NCBI RefSeq assembly: GCF_018476905.1
Contig: NZ_JAHCVK010000003.1
Span: 186,001-250,000 of the forward strand
DNA length: 64,000 nt
Direction of reading: 5' to 3'
Source of the DNA: Geomobilimonas luticola
GTDB taxonomy: Bacteria > Desulfobacterota > Desulfuromonadia > Geobacterales > Geobacteraceae
Shown here: positions 15,883-25,984 of the stretch, one piece after another
Layout of the letters: every line of letters begins with the position of its first letter
Position numbering within the stretch: the first letter of the stretch is position 1
Program-made: the position numbers and the translations under genes
Notes under the pieces: model-generated
Told to the model about the DNA's origin: nothing
Databases searched by the model: none
What the model saw: only the letters and a program-made list of their open reading frames with translations

Positions 15883-16365
15883 CTAGCCGGCAAGCGGCTC
15901 CACCCCCACTCCCCACCCCGCAAGCTCGGCAAGTACCCGATCGACGAGGGTATCGAGCTGTGCCGCCACCGGTAGGGAGAGTTCCATTCCCAACTCCAGC
16001 ACCGCCGGCTGAACCCCCCAGAGCACCATCTCCCGCGGCGAAAACCCCTGCAGTTCCGCTACCGCCAGCAGGTCCTGCAGCCCCATCTGGTGGGGAGAAA
16101 GCTTGGTCTTGAGGGCAACGGGGAGCTCTTCCCCCACGAGCCGCACCACCGTTCCCGGCTCCCAGCCGGTTTCAATCGCATCAACCATGAGAAGCTGTTC
16201 CACCCCTTCCAGCCAAGGGAGGATATCCAGCCCCAGGGTCCCTCCATCCATGACCGTCACCCCGGGGGGAAACCGGTAATCGCGCTGAAGGCGCTGGACA
16301 ACCCGGACCCCCACGCCGTCATCGGCCATAACCAGGTTGCCTATGCCGAGCACGAGCGTCGACAA
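15883..16365 (-). CDS. hyaP: [NiFe] hydrogenase maturation protease (HyaD/HybD family)
   Basis: 160 residues. Family hallmarks are the N-terminal 'LGIGNLVMADDGVG' (the acidic residue binds the Ni of the immature large subunit), 'DGGTLGLDILPWL' and 'VDAIETG', plus the C-terminal 'LSPHQMGLQDLL'. It cleaves the C-terminal peptide of the large subunit after Ni insertion. The start is TTG at 16365, with GAGAGGA eight bases upstream and a three-base gap from the cytochrome gene; no better ATG exists. It corresponds to HyaD of E. coli; Geobacter papers use HyaP. Confidence 0.9.
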   Translation of the reverse strand: MSTLVLGIGNLVMADDGVGVRVVQRLQRDYRFPPGVTVMDGGTLGLDILPWLEGVEQLLMVDAIETGWEPGTVVRLVGEELPVALKTKLSPHQMGLQDLLAVAELQGFSPREMVLWGVQPAVLELGMELSLPVAAQLDTLVDRVLAELAGWGVGVEPLAG

Positions 16366-16368
16366 GGG

Positions 16369-17025
16369 TCAGTTCCTCTCCCTGACCGACTTGTAGCCGC
16401 CGAACATCCCCGACATCACCCCCCCCTTCTCCTTCACGTCCATGAGCCAGGCGCTGTAGACATGATGGATGGCAAAGGCGATCAGGAGCCACATGGTCAG
16501 GTGATGGGTCAGCCGTATCCCCTGGTTGGAAAAGAGGGCGAACATCCACCCCACCAGTGTGTGCAGCGTCCCCTGGGGCGCGTGCTCCGCATAGAGGGCA
16601 AAGCCGGTGACGATCATGACCAGGTAGAGGAGAAAGACCACCGCGTATGCCGTTCCGGCCAGGGCGTTGTGCCCCGTAACGTGGGGGATCTGCCGGCTCA
16701 GGAAGGTATAGTAACGAAAGGTTTCGAACATGTGCCAGCGCCCTTCCCTGGTCAGGATGGGAAAGAATTCCTGCCAGCGTGCATAGCGGTTCCCCCTGAA
16801 TGCCCAGTAGATGCGGCTCGCTACGCTGATGGCAAAGGCGTAGGCGGCAACGAAGTGGACGAAGCGGACCCATCCCATGACGTACTCCGATGGGGTGAGC
16901 GCCAGGGTCCGGGGCGCGCCGATATAGAGGCCGGTTACGGAGAGGGTCAGAATGCAGACCATGTTCACCCAGTGGGTGACCCGTACCGGCACTTCCCATA
17001 CGTACTTTTCAGAGAGGTTTCCCAT
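16369..17025 (-). CDS. hyaB: Ni/Fe-hydrogenase b-type cytochrome subunit
   Basis: 218 residues with four to five membrane helices and conserved His residues in 'VTHWVNMV', 'VHFVAAYAF', 'VTGHNALAG' and 'LTHHLTMWLL', which bind two b hemes and face the menaquinone pool. This is the HyaC/HupC cytochrome family. ATG 17025 has AGGAGG, ten bases after the stop of the large subunit. It anchors the hydrogenase heterodimer and passes H2-derived electrons to quinone. Nomenclature caution: Geobacter literature calls this HyaB, while in E. coli hyaB is the large subunit. Confidence 0.9.
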   Translation of the reverse strand: MGNLSEKYVWEVPVRVTHWVNMVCILTLSVTGLYIGAPRTLALTPSEYVMGWVRFVHFVAAYAFAISVASRIYWAFRGNRYARWQEFFPILTREGRWHMFETFRYYTFLSRQIPHVTGHNALAGTAYAVVFLLYLVMIVTGFALYAEHAPQGTLHTLVGWMFALFSNQGIRLTHHLTMWLLIAFAIHHVYSAWLMDVKEKGGVMSGMFGGYKSVRERN

Positions 17026-17035
17026 GGCCGGCCTC

Positions 17036-18736
<1,701 letters not shown>

Positions 18737-18739
18737 GGG

Positions 18740-19861
18740 CTACTCCTCCTTTTCCCGTTCCGGTTCGTCTTTGCGCCGGAAGGCACTCACCACGCCGTGG
18801 GCGGCAAAGGCAGCCGCCGTCGCCACCGCAAGACCGGTGCCGATCTTGTCGGCGGTCGTTTCGACGCCGAATCCCGGCACGTTGGGGAGCCGCTTGTAGA
18901 ACGGTGTCATGGTATCCCAGAACTGGGGCTCGGAGCAGCCTGCACAGCCGTGCCCCGACCCCACGGGCCAGTTGGTCTTTTCGTTATAACGCTGGATGGG
19001 GCAGTTGTGGAAGGTCTCGGGCCCCTTGCACCCCATCTTGTAGAGGCAGTGGCCGCTTCGGTGGGCCTCGCTCCCCCACGCCTCCACGTACTGGCCGGCA
19101 TCGAAGTGGGGACGCCGCTCGCAGTTGTCATGGATCCGCTTGCCGTAGGCGAACAGGGGACGTCCCTTGCCGTCGACGGCCGGGAGCTTGCCGAAGGTGA
19201 GGAAATGGACGACGGTGGCCACCAGGTTGTCGGTGTTCACGGGGCAGCCGGGAAGATTGATCACCGTCGCACCCGGCACCGCCTCCTTCACGCCGACCGC
19301 GCCGGTCGGATTGGGAGCCGCGGCAGGAATACCACCGTAGGAGGCACAGGTCCCGACCGTGATGGTGGCCAGGGCATTGCCGCATACATCGCGGGCGATG
19401 TCGAGGGCGGACTTGCCGGCAATGCAGCAGTAAATACCCCCGTCCTTCACGGGGATCGCCCCCTCGACGACAGCGATGTATTTTCCCTTCTGCTCCTTGA
19501 GAGTCTTCATTCTGGCCTCTTCCGCCTGATGACCGGCGGCAGCCATGATCGTTTCGGAATAGTCGACAGACAGGACGTCGAGGACTATTTCCCCGACGGT
19601 CGGGTTGGCGGCACGCAGCAACGCTTCCGTGTCGCCGGTACAGCTCTGGAACTCAAGCCAGATGATGGACGGACGACCGTCCGCTTCCAGTGCCGCGGCA
19701 ATCTTCGGCACCAGCGTCACCGGAAGCGCCAGGACCGCGGACATGGCGGTGCAGAATTTCATGAAGTCACGCCGGGAAATACCCCGCTCCGCAAAAATCC
19801 GCGGCAAGTCCAAATGCCGTTCTACCGAGTCAGTTCCGTCTCCTTTGTCTGTGTGACCCAT
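18740..19861 (-). CDS. hyaS: [NiFe] uptake hydrogenase small subunit, Tat-exported, C-terminally anchored
   Basis: 373 residues. A Tat signal (ISRRDFMKF near residue 29) exports the folded dimer; a C-terminal hydrophobic helix followed by a charged tail anchors it. FeS ligands are seen in 'GTCASYGG', 'NLPGCPVN', 'HRSGHCLYKMGCKGP' and 'HGCAGCSEPQFW'. At the proximal cluster the usual CTGC is CTGD: Cys74 is present but residue 77 is Asp (codon 19633-19631, GAC). First gene of the operon, three bases before hyaL, behind a promoter holding a 20-bp palindrome. Confidence 0.93.
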   Translation of the reverse strand: MGHTDKGDGTDSVERHLDLPRIFAERGISRRDFMKFCTAMSAVLALPVTLVPKIAAALEADGRPSIIWLEFQSCTGDTEALLRAANPTVGEIVLDVLSVDYSETIMAAAGHQAEEARMKTLKEQKGKYIAVVEGAIPVKDGGIYCCIAGKSALDIARDVCGNALATITVGTCASYGGIPAAAPNPTGAVGVKEAVPGATVINLPGCPVNTDNLVATVVHFLTFGKLPAVDGKGRPLFAYGKRIHDNCERRPHFDAGQYVEAWGSEAHRSGHCLYKMGCKGPETFHNCPIQRYNEKTNWPVGSGHGCAGCSEPQFWDTMTPFYKRLPNVPGFGVETTADKIGTGLAVATAAAFAAHGVVSAFRRKDEPEREKEE

Positions 19862-19952
19862 GCCATACCCCCTGTTTGTACTGTGGAGTGCGTGAGACCC
19901 AACCCATTAGACCCATCTTACCCTATCATCCACACCAACTCAATTAAACATT

Positions 19953-19980
19953 GTTTTACAAAATACCGATATTTTGTCAA
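19953..19980 (-). promoter_or_regulatory. hya promoter with embedded palindromic operator
   Basis: Minus strand: perfect TTGACA (19980-19975), 16-bp spacer and TAAAAC (19958-19953). The 20-bp near-perfect palindrome ACAAAATA-CCGA-TATTTTGT at 19958-19977 fills the spacer and touches both hexamers, the geometry of a repressor or of a MerR-like spacer-distorting regulator. About 90 bp upstream of hyaS. Confidence 0.65.
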
Positions 19981-20120
19981 GCAGAAAGATACCGTACACC
20001 TGCCGAGATGCTGTCCGTAAACCACAGACCTCACGCCGACTCCGCCATTTCCAGGAACGTAGTAACAGTATAGCACCGCACCCACCTGCGGCAATTTTGA
20101 AGGGGGGGTGCATCGGGCAC

Positions 20121-20155
20121 AAAAAAAAAGAGCCGGGCATGTCGCCCGGCTCTTT
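20121..20155 (-). terminator. rho-independent terminator of the PEPCK gene
   Basis: AGAGCCGGGC / GCCCGGCTCT stem with a four- to five-base loop and a run of T residues on the minus strand, 32 bp after the stop codon. Confidence 0.88.
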
Positions 20156-20186
20156 ACATCAATCCAGCACCAGTGAAGGGAATCGC

Positions 20187-22037
20187 TTACTCGTTCCACC
20201 CTTCTGGATGGACCTCGCCGATCTGTTCCCAGTGCTCGGGCGAGCGCCAGAGACCGGAGAGGATCAGTTCGCGGATATGGAGAAACTCCTTCGGGAGGCG
20301 ATCGTACATCTTGACGAACAACTCCTCGTGGGAGATGACCTCGTTCTGCCAGACGTCACGGTCAACGGACATGAGCTCGTTGAAGGTCTCACGGGGCATG
20401 TCGAGGCCGCTCCAGTCCATATCTTCGTATTTGGGCATCCAGCCCAGCGGTGATTCGACCGCGCCGCACTTGCCCTGGACACGCTCGACAATCCACTTCA
20501 GGACGCGCATATTGTCACCGTAACCCGGCCAGATGAACTTGCCGTTGGCATCCTTACGGAACCAGTTGACGCTGAAGATGCGGGGGGGCTTGGCGATGGA
20601 GCGGCCGAACTGCAGCCAGTGGGCAAAGTAGTCTGCCATGTGGTAGCCGCAGAAGGGGAGCATGGCAAAGGGGTCACGGCGGACGTTGCCGGTTGCGCCG
20701 ACAGCAGCGGCGGTAGTCTCGGAACCGAGGGTGGAGGCCAGGTAGACGCCGAAGTTCCAGTTAAAGGCCTGGTAGACCAGCGGGACGGTGTCCTTGCGGC
20801 GTCCGCCGAAGATGAAGGCGCTCATCGGCACCCCTTTGGGGTTCTCCCAATCAGGGTCGATGCAAGGGCACTGGGAAGCGGGTGCCGTGAAACGGGCATT
20901 GGGATGGGCGGCCGGACGGCCGCAGCCCGGGGTCCACTCCTGACCCTGCCAGTCGGTCAGTTTTGCGGGGAGCTCGCCGTCCATTCCCTCCCACCAGACG
21001 TCCCCGTCCTCGGTAAGGGCAACGTTGGTGAAGATGGAGTTCTTCTCGCAGGAGATCATGGCGTTCGGGTTGGTCTTGTAGTTGGTGCCGGGAGCGACGC
21101 CGAAGTAGCCGTATTCCGGGTTGATGGCGTAGACCTGCCCGTCGGCGGCCGGTTTGATCCAGGCGATGTCGTCGCCGATGGTGGTCACCTTCCACCCCTT
21201 CTCCTGGAACGGCTTGGGGGGGATCAACATGGCGAAGTTGGTCTTGCCGCAAGCACTCGGGAAGGCGGCCCCGACGTACGTCTTCTCGCCGGTGGGAGAC
21301 TCGACCCCCAGGATCAGCATGTGCTCGGCCAGCCATCCCTCGTCTTTCCCCTGTTTCGAGGCGATACGCAGTGCCAGGCATTTCTTGCCCAGAAGGGCGT
21401 TGCCACCGTAGCCGGAACCGAAGGACCAGATGGCGTACTCTTCCGGGAAGTGGACGATGTATTTCTCCTTGTTGCAGGGCCAGGGGACGTCCTTCTCTCC
21501 CGGTTGCAGCGGCGCACCGACGGAGTGGAGACAGGGGACGAAGTCGCCGTTCCCCAGGACGTCGAGGACCTGCTTGCCCATGCGGGTCATGATCCGCATA
21601 TTGACGGCGACATAGGGAGAGTCGGAGATTTCGATGCCGATCTTGGCAATGTTGGAGCCGAGCGGGCCCATGGAGAAGGGGATAACGTACATGGTACGCC
21701 CCTTCATGCACCCTTTGAACAGGCCGTGCAATTTCTCCTTCATTTCCTTGGGGTGCATCCAGTTGTTGGTCGGGCCGGCATCGTCCTTGGAAAGACTGCA
21801 GATGAAGGTACGGTCTTCAACGCGGGCAACATCGATGGGGTCTGACCAGGCCAGATAGCTGTTGGGGCGCTTTTCCGGATTCAGTTTCCGGAAGGTCCCG
21901 CTTTGCACCAGCAGGTTGCACAGGTTGTCGTACTCCTCCTGCGACCCGTCACACCAGTGGATGTTATCCGGCTCGCACAGTGCGGACACCTCCGCCACCC
22001 ATTTACGCAGTTGCTCGTTTTTAACCTCGTAACTCAT
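20187..22037 (-). CDS. pckG: phosphoenolpyruvate carboxykinase (GTP)
   Basis: 616 residues, the size of GTP-type PEPCKs. Diagnostic segments are '[14 protein letters not shown]' (the kinase P-loop including the reactive Cys of this class), 'GDDIAWI' (metal site), '[15 protein letters not shown]' and '[15 protein letters not shown]'. It converts oxaloacetate and GTP to PEP, CO2 and GDP, the entry to gluconeogenesis for an acetate-fed anaerobe. The ribosome site is modest (AAGGGA). It is monocistronic with its own terminator and divergent from the rubredoxin gene across a 364-bp region. Confidence 0.96.
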   Translation of the reverse strand: MSYEVKNEQLRKWVAEVSALCEPDNIHWCDGSQEEYDNLCNLLVQSGTFRKLNPEKRPNSYLAWSDPIDVARVEDRTFICSLSKDDAGPTNNWMHPKEMKEKLHGLFKGCMKGRTMYVIPFSMGPLGSNIAKIGIEISDSPYVAVNMRIMTRMGKQVLDVLGNGDFVPCLHSVGAPLQPGEKDVPWPCNKEKYIVHFPEEYAIWSFGSGYGGNALLGKKCLALRIASKQGKDEGWLAEHMLILGVESPTGEKTYVGAAFPSACGKTNFAMLIPPKPFQEKGWKVTTIGDDIAWIKPAADGQVYAINPEYGYFGVAPGTNYKTNPNAMISCEKNSIFTNVALTEDGDVWWEGMDGELPAKLTDWQGQEWTPGCGRPAAHPNARFTAPASQCPCIDPDWENPKGVPMSAFIFGGRRKDTVPLVYQAFNWNFGVYLASTLGSETTAAAVGATGNVRRDPFAMLPFCGYHMADYFAHWLQFGRSIAKPPRIFSVNWFRKDANGKFIWPGYGDNMRVLKWIVERVQGKCGAVESPLGWMPKYEDMDWSGLDMPRETFNELMSVDRDVWQNEVISHEELFVKMYDRLPKEFLHIRELILSGLWRSPEHWEQIGEVHPEGWNE

Positions 22038-22401
22038 GCCTCGTGTCCCTTCTTAATGAAAGTAAATGATGCAGGTTTTTAGGCTTGCTAAAATAGCACA
22101 ACATTCTGTAAATTCAAAGTAAAATTTACCATTGTTCATTTTGTACCGGTTGACACCCGTACGCCGGGTGTTACAGTGGAACAACAAATCCGTTGCCTCC
22201 CCCTGACACCTCACGCAACGACGGGGAATTGCCTGCGGGAACGGAGGAGCAACGCAAACAACAGCGGACAGCCCGCCATGCGGAACACCAAACGCACCAC
22301 TGTTTTATTTCCTCAAGGAAGCAAAAAGGGAGACAGGGGAACGCGCTACACCCGTCCCCCTGGCAGGTACGGAGACACTATTTCTCAGGGAGGGAAAAGA
22401 C
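22038..22401. other. 364-bp divergent region between pckG and rubredoxin genes
   Basis: The AT-rich half near pckG (22085-22140) should hold its promoter; the best minus-strand match I see is TTGAAT / TATTTT with a 16-bp spacer, which is weak. The other half holds the rubredoxin promoter with an inverted repeat and a leader of roughly 220 nt. I could not match the leader to a riboswitch class. TTGTACCGGTT at 22141-22151 recurs in the imcH promoter region. Confidence 0.45.
22150..22177 (+). promoter_or_regulatory. rubredoxin promoter with inverted repeat in the spacer
   Basis: TTGACA (22150-22155), 16-bp spacer, TACAGT (22172-22177). A perfect ACACCCG-N5-CGGGTGT inverted repeat (22153-22171) occupies the spacer and overlaps the -35, as a repressor operator would. 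Confidence 0.5.
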
Positions 22402-22560
22402 ATGCAAAGTTGGCGGTGCACCATCTGTCAGTACGTGTACGACCCGGCCGCAGGAGACCCGGACAACGGCATAGCGCCGAACACCAGCTTCGAAAGTCTT
22501 CCGGACGATTGGGCCTGTCCCATCTGCGGCGCCGGCAAGGAACTGTTCGAGCCGGCCTGA
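22402..22560 (+). CDS. rubredoxin
   Basis: 52 residues, a complete canonical rubredoxin: [10 protein letters not shown] at the N-terminus and [12 protein letters not shown] at the C-terminus supply the four Cys ligands of the single Fe. The 'GDPDNGIAP' and 'LPDDWACP' segments match the family exactly. ATG 22402 has GGGAGG (22388-22393). It is a small cytoplasmic one-electron carrier that serves oxygen- or superoxide-detoxifying partners in anaerobes; no such partner is adjacent. Longer overlapping frames in this stretch are shadows. Confidence 0.95.
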   Translation: MQSWRCTICQYVYDPAAGDPDNGIAPNTSFESLPDDWACPICGAGKELFEPA

Positions 22561-22584
22561 ACGGGCCATACTCCAGCTACTCCG

Positions 22585-22758
22585 TTATTTCTTGGCAGGC
22601 TTGATGATGTCTATCTCGGACTTGTCCCCCACTACCTTTACGCGCCAGACCAGTCCGCATTCACCGCATTCTTTCACCGGCGACACTTCGGCAGAGAACC
22701 CTTCCGAATGGATGTCGATTTCGACGGCCTTTCTTCCTCCACAGTTGGGACACTTCAT
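22585..22758 (-). CDS. small zinc-ribbon protein
   Basis: 57 residues from ATG 22758, six bases after GGAGG. Two CXXC knuckles, CPNCGG at the N-terminus and CGECG near residue 34, form a probable zinc ribbon; between them is a short beta region and after them 'LVWRVKVVGDKSEIDIIKP'. No catalytic residues. It is convergent with rubredoxin, the two stops being about 24 bp apart. Function unknown; the longer reading frame upstream lacks a ribosome site. Confidence 0.75.
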   Translation of the reverse strand: MKCPNCGGRKAVEIDIHSEGFSAEVSPVKECGECGLVWRVKVVGDKSEIDIIKPAKK

Positions 22759-22913
22759 GAAAACCTCCTCGCTCTGGCATTCCACATAGTCATCACTGAC
22801 ACTCAATGGGTTCACGGGCAATCGATTCCCGCTATCACAAACTATAGCAGCTAATCGAAGAAAAGCTCAGGACCTGTCGTAACAATATCGGACCGGCGGC
22901 GCTCAACAATCCC

Positions 22914-23984
22914 TCAAGACGGGGAAAGGAGTTCATCCAGGACAGAGAGAAATTCTTCCAGGTCGGCAAGCTGCATGTCCCCCATATGAGGGATACGAAA
23001 CGTCTTCCCCTTGATTTTACCGTAACCGTCATCAAACGCATACCCCCGTTCTCCCATCCGTTTCTTGAGTGCGCCCAGGTCATCGCCACGGGTGTTGGCA
23101 GCGCAGGTAAGAGTCACGGAACGGTAGGGAGCCGCCGGGAAAAAGCCATAGCCCCGATCCGCCACCCATCCCCGCACATGGTCGGCCATCGCTTGGTGGC
23201 GCTTCCAGCGAGCATCAAGCCCTTCGGCAAACATGCGGTCCAACTGCAGGTCCATGGCGTAGATTTGGGAAATGCACGGAGTGGAGGGAGTATTGTCTTT
23301 TTCATCGGCAGCAGCGAATTCGAGAAAATCGAAATAGTACCCACGCCCTTCGATCGTCTTACAACGATCCAGCGCCTTGTCGCTGGCGGTGAAGACCGCC
23401 ATTCCGGGAGGGAGGGCAAAGGCCTTCTGCACCCCGAAGATGCAGCAGTCGATCCCCAGTTCATCAACCGGAATCCGGAAAGCACTCATGGACGAAACGG
23501 TATCGATGATCGACACGACCTCCGGATAACGGCGCAATACCGCGGCGATCTCGGGGAGCGGTGACATGACGCCGGTGGATGTCTCGTTATGAATCAGGGT
23601 TATGGCATCATACCGGCCGGTGGCCAGCGTCGCGTCCACCAACTCCGGGGTTACCGGCTCTCCCCAGGCCACCTTGATCGCATCCGCCTCCTTGCCACAG
23701 CGACGGGTAACGTCATGCCACTTGTCGGAAAAGGCCCCGTTGCAGAAATTGGCGCAACGCTTCCCCACCAGGTTGCGGACAGCCCCCTCCATGACGCCAA
23801 ATGCACTCGACGTGGCTAGGAATACCCGCGTATCAGTCTCAAGGAGCCGCTTCAGCTTCTCCTTTACCCCCCGGTGAAGGACGGCATATTCTGCCATGCG
23901 GTGGCCAACCATGGGGGTTGCCATGGCCTGCAGAATTTCCGGTACGACCTCTACCGGACCGGGGATGAAAAGCTTTTTCCTCAT
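22914..23984 (-). CDS. class V aminotransferase (alanine-glyoxylate/serine-pyruvate type)
   Basis: 356 residues from ATG 23984 with AAAGGAG upstream. The fold-type I PLP lysine is in 'FGVQKAFALPPG', preceded by 'HNETSTGV' and 'IIDTVSSMSAF' (phosphate and pyridine contacts); the N-terminus 'LFIPGPVEVVPEILQAM' is typical of AGXT-like enzymes. It probably moves an amino group between alanine or serine and glyoxylate or pyruvate, or acts in serine/phosphoserine metabolism as related archaeal and bacterial enzymes do. Substrate cannot be fixed from sequence. Monocistronic. Confidence 0.85.
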   Translation of the reverse strand: MRKKLFIPGPVEVVPEILQAMATPMVGHRMAEYAVLHRGVKEKLKRLLETDTRVFLATSSAFGVMEGAVRNLVGKRCANFCNGAFSDKWHDVTRRCGKEADAIKVAWGEPVTPELVDATLATGRYDAITLIHNETSTGVMSPLPEIAAVLRRYPEVVSIIDTVSSMSAFRIPVDELGIDCCIFGVQKAFALPPGMAVFTASDKALDRCKTIEGRGYYFDFLEFAAADEKDNTPSTPCISQIYAMDLQLDRMFAEGLDARWKRHQAMADHVRGWVADRGYGFFPAAPYRSVTLTCAANTRGDDLGALKKRMGERGYAFDDGYGKIKGKTFRIPHMGDMQLADLEEFLSVLDELLSPS

Positions 23985-24296
23985 GGGGGAACTCCTTTGC
24001 CTATGTTGCCTGTATTGCCGCGAAGCTAGCAAAAAGCAGGGGGAATGTCAAGGCGGAGGGGATGGGGAGCGGGCGCTGAGGACTAACGGAAAAGAGGGCA
24101 ACGACAACATGTGGCACTGCAAATTAAAGGTAGTAAACTTAACAGATTGTCTGGCTCGATGGCAAGATTTTTTTATCTCCGTCCCGTTTTTTATGTTTGA
24201 CAAAATCTGAAACAGCGTTGTAAATTGTACCGGTTTTCAACACAATTTAGATAGTTATGACGTCATTGCAAATTTTCACAAAGGAGACCATTTACT
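23985..24296. other. 312-bp divergent region upstream of imcH
   Basis: No gene is visible. The right half is AT-rich and carries the imcH promoter, an 8-bp inverted repeat and the ribosome site AAAGGAGA (24280-24287). The left half near the aminotransferase holds nothing I can name. Confidence 0.4.
24197..24249 (+). promoter_or_regulatory. imcH promoter and overlapping inverted repeat
   Basis: TTGACA at 24197-24202, 18-bp spacer, TAAATT at 24221-24226. A perfect 8-bp inverted repeat TAAATTGT (24221-24228) / ACAATTTA (24242-24249) with a 13-nt spacer covers the -10 and probable start site, a likely operator. The repeat contains TTGTACCGGTT, also present upstream of pckG/rubredoxin. Confidence 0.55.
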
Positions 24297-25847
24297 ATGG
24301 CCATCAGAAAAACCGCAGGCTACGCCTGGAACATCATAAGCCTGATAGGCATGATTCTGGCGGTCACCGCCACCTGCGCAATCATCGTTTTCCTCTCCTA
24401 TGAGGCCATAACCGGTGTCGAGAAACCGTACCTCGGCCTGCTGACCTATTTCCTTTTCCCCGGCATGCTCATCTTTGGCCTTCTCCTCGTACCGGTAGGC
24501 GCCTGGCGCGTCCGTACCCAGCGGCGCAAGGCGATCATCGAAGGGATGGCGTCGCTGGAGGAGGAGATCCCCCAATACCCCCGCCTCGACCTGAACGAAC
24601 CCTCCCGGCGGCACCTGTTCATTTTCTTCATCGTGGCGTCCATCATCTTTGTCCTGATCGTTTCCATCGCCTCCCTCAAGGGGTTCGAGTTCACCGAATC
24701 CACCTCCTTCTGCGGCGAACTCTGCCACACGGTCATGGAGCCCGAACACACCGCCTGGAGCAACTCCCCCCACGCCAAGGTCAAATGCGTGGAGTGCCAT
24801 GTCGGCCCCGGCGCGGCCTGGTACGTTAAAGCTAAGATATCAGGCATGCGACAGCTCTTTGCCGTTGCATTCCACACCTATCCGGCCCCCATCGAAACCC
24901 CCATTGAAAACCTCCGGCCGGCGCGGGACACCTGCGAACACTGCCACTGGCCGGAAAAATTCTACTCCGGAAGACAGAAAGTCTTTTATCATTACGCTCC
25001 CAATGAAACCAACATGCCGCGCGAGATCAACATGCTGATCAACATCGGCGGAACGCCCAAAACCCCCCATGCCAAGGGCATTCACTGGCATATCGGCACC
25101 GAGGTCAAGTATATCGCCCGCGACAAGAAACGTTTCGACATTCCCTACATCGCGGTCATGGGGAAAGATGGCAAGATCACCGAATACATGGACACCGATA
25201 AACCCCTGACCAAGGATGAGGTCACCAAGGGGGAAAAACGCTTGATGGACTGCACCGACTGCCACAACAGACCGACCCACATCTACCGCTCGCCGAGCCA
25301 GGAGATGGACGAGAATTTCGTCTCCGGGCACATCGACCAGTCGCTTCCCTTTATCAAGAAGGTTGCCGTGGAGTTGCTGAGCAAGCCCTACAAGACCTCC
25401 AGTGAGGCTATGACATCCATTTCCAAAGGGATTCCCGAATATTACGAGAAGAACTACCCCGCCGTAGCCAAGGGGAAGGCGGCAGCCATCAAGAAAGCGA
25501 CTGTCGAGATCCAGGAAATCTACAACCGGAACTTCTTCCCCGCCATGAAGGTATCGTGGAGCACCTACCCGAACCACATCGGCCATTTCTATTCGCCGGG
25601 ATGCTTCCGCTGCCATGACGGCAAACACAAGTCACCTGAGGGCAAGGTCATCTCCAAGGACTGCAACCTCTGCCACACGGTCCTCGATCAGAAGCAGGAG
25701 AACATCCCCGCCGGCACCCAGGTCAAAAACTTCGTTCATCCGGTAGATATCGGCGACGAACTGTACAAGACCAACTGCAGCGACTGCCACATGGCGGGTG
25801 GTCACGACGTCACGAGCGAGGGGTCCGGAACCATCCCGAAACACTGA
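24297..25847 (+). CDS. imcH: inner-membrane seven-heme NapC/NirT-family cytochrome c (ImcH)
   Basis: 516 residues. Three hydrophobic helices (about 12-35, 47-68, 105-125) precede the periplasmic heme domain. Seven heme sites are seen: one CX3CH (CGELCH, followed by the NapC-type Met as 'CHTVMEP') and six CXXCH (CVECH, CEHCH, CTDCH, CFRCH, CNLCH, CSDCH). This is the architecture of Geobacter ImcH, the quinol oxidase needed for respiration of acceptors at higher redox potential. It takes electrons from menaquinol and passes them to periplasmic cytochromes such as PpcA. ATG 24297 follows AAAGGAG. Stand-alone transcription unit. Confidence 0.92.
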   Translation: MAIRKTAGYAWNIISLIGMILAVTATCAIIVFLSYEAITGVEKPYLGLLTYFLFPGMLIFGLLLVPVGAWRVRTQRRKAIIEGMASLEEEIPQYPRLDLNEPSRRHLFIFFIVASIIFVLIVSIASLKGFEFTESTSFCGELCHTVMEPEHTAWSNSPHAKVKCVECHVGPGAAWYVKAKISGMRQLFAVAFHTYPAPIETPIENLRPARDTCEHCHWPEKFYSGRQKVFYHYAPNETNMPREINMLINIGGTPKTPHAKGIHWHIGTEVKYIARDKKRFDIPYIAVMGKDGKITEYMDTDKPLTKDEVTKGEKRLMDCTDCHNRPTHIYRSPSQEMDENFVSGHIDQSLPFIKKVAVELLSKPYKTSSEAMTSISKGIPEYYEKNYPAVAKGKAAAIKKATVEIQEIYNRNFFPAMKVSWSTYPNHIGHFYSPGCFRCHDGKHKSPEGKVISKDCNLCHTVLDQKQENIPAGTQVKNFVHPVDIGDELYKTNCSDCHMAGGHDVTSEGSGTIPKH

Positions 25848-25871
25848 CCCCCCTACAATACACTGAACATA

Positions 25872-25905
25872 AGAAAGCCCCCGGAGTTTCGACCGGGGGC
25901 TTTCT
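25872..25905. terminator. bidirectional rho-independent terminator
   Basis: GAAAGCCCCCGG / CCGGGGGCTTTC stem with an eight-base loop between the convergent imcH and the glgA-linked small gene. Confidence 0.88.
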
Positions 25906-25984
25906 TATTGGACTAAAAAACTTTGCGGAGAAAGGCTCTCCGGTGGTTCCTTCGCGTTTTCGCGGTAATGACAGTCCCGCGGCA

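Noticed and set aside
22176-22604. 142-codon plus-strand frame overlapping rubredoxin
   Set aside because: Different frame from the unmistakable rubredoxin, basic low-complexity product, no ribosome site.
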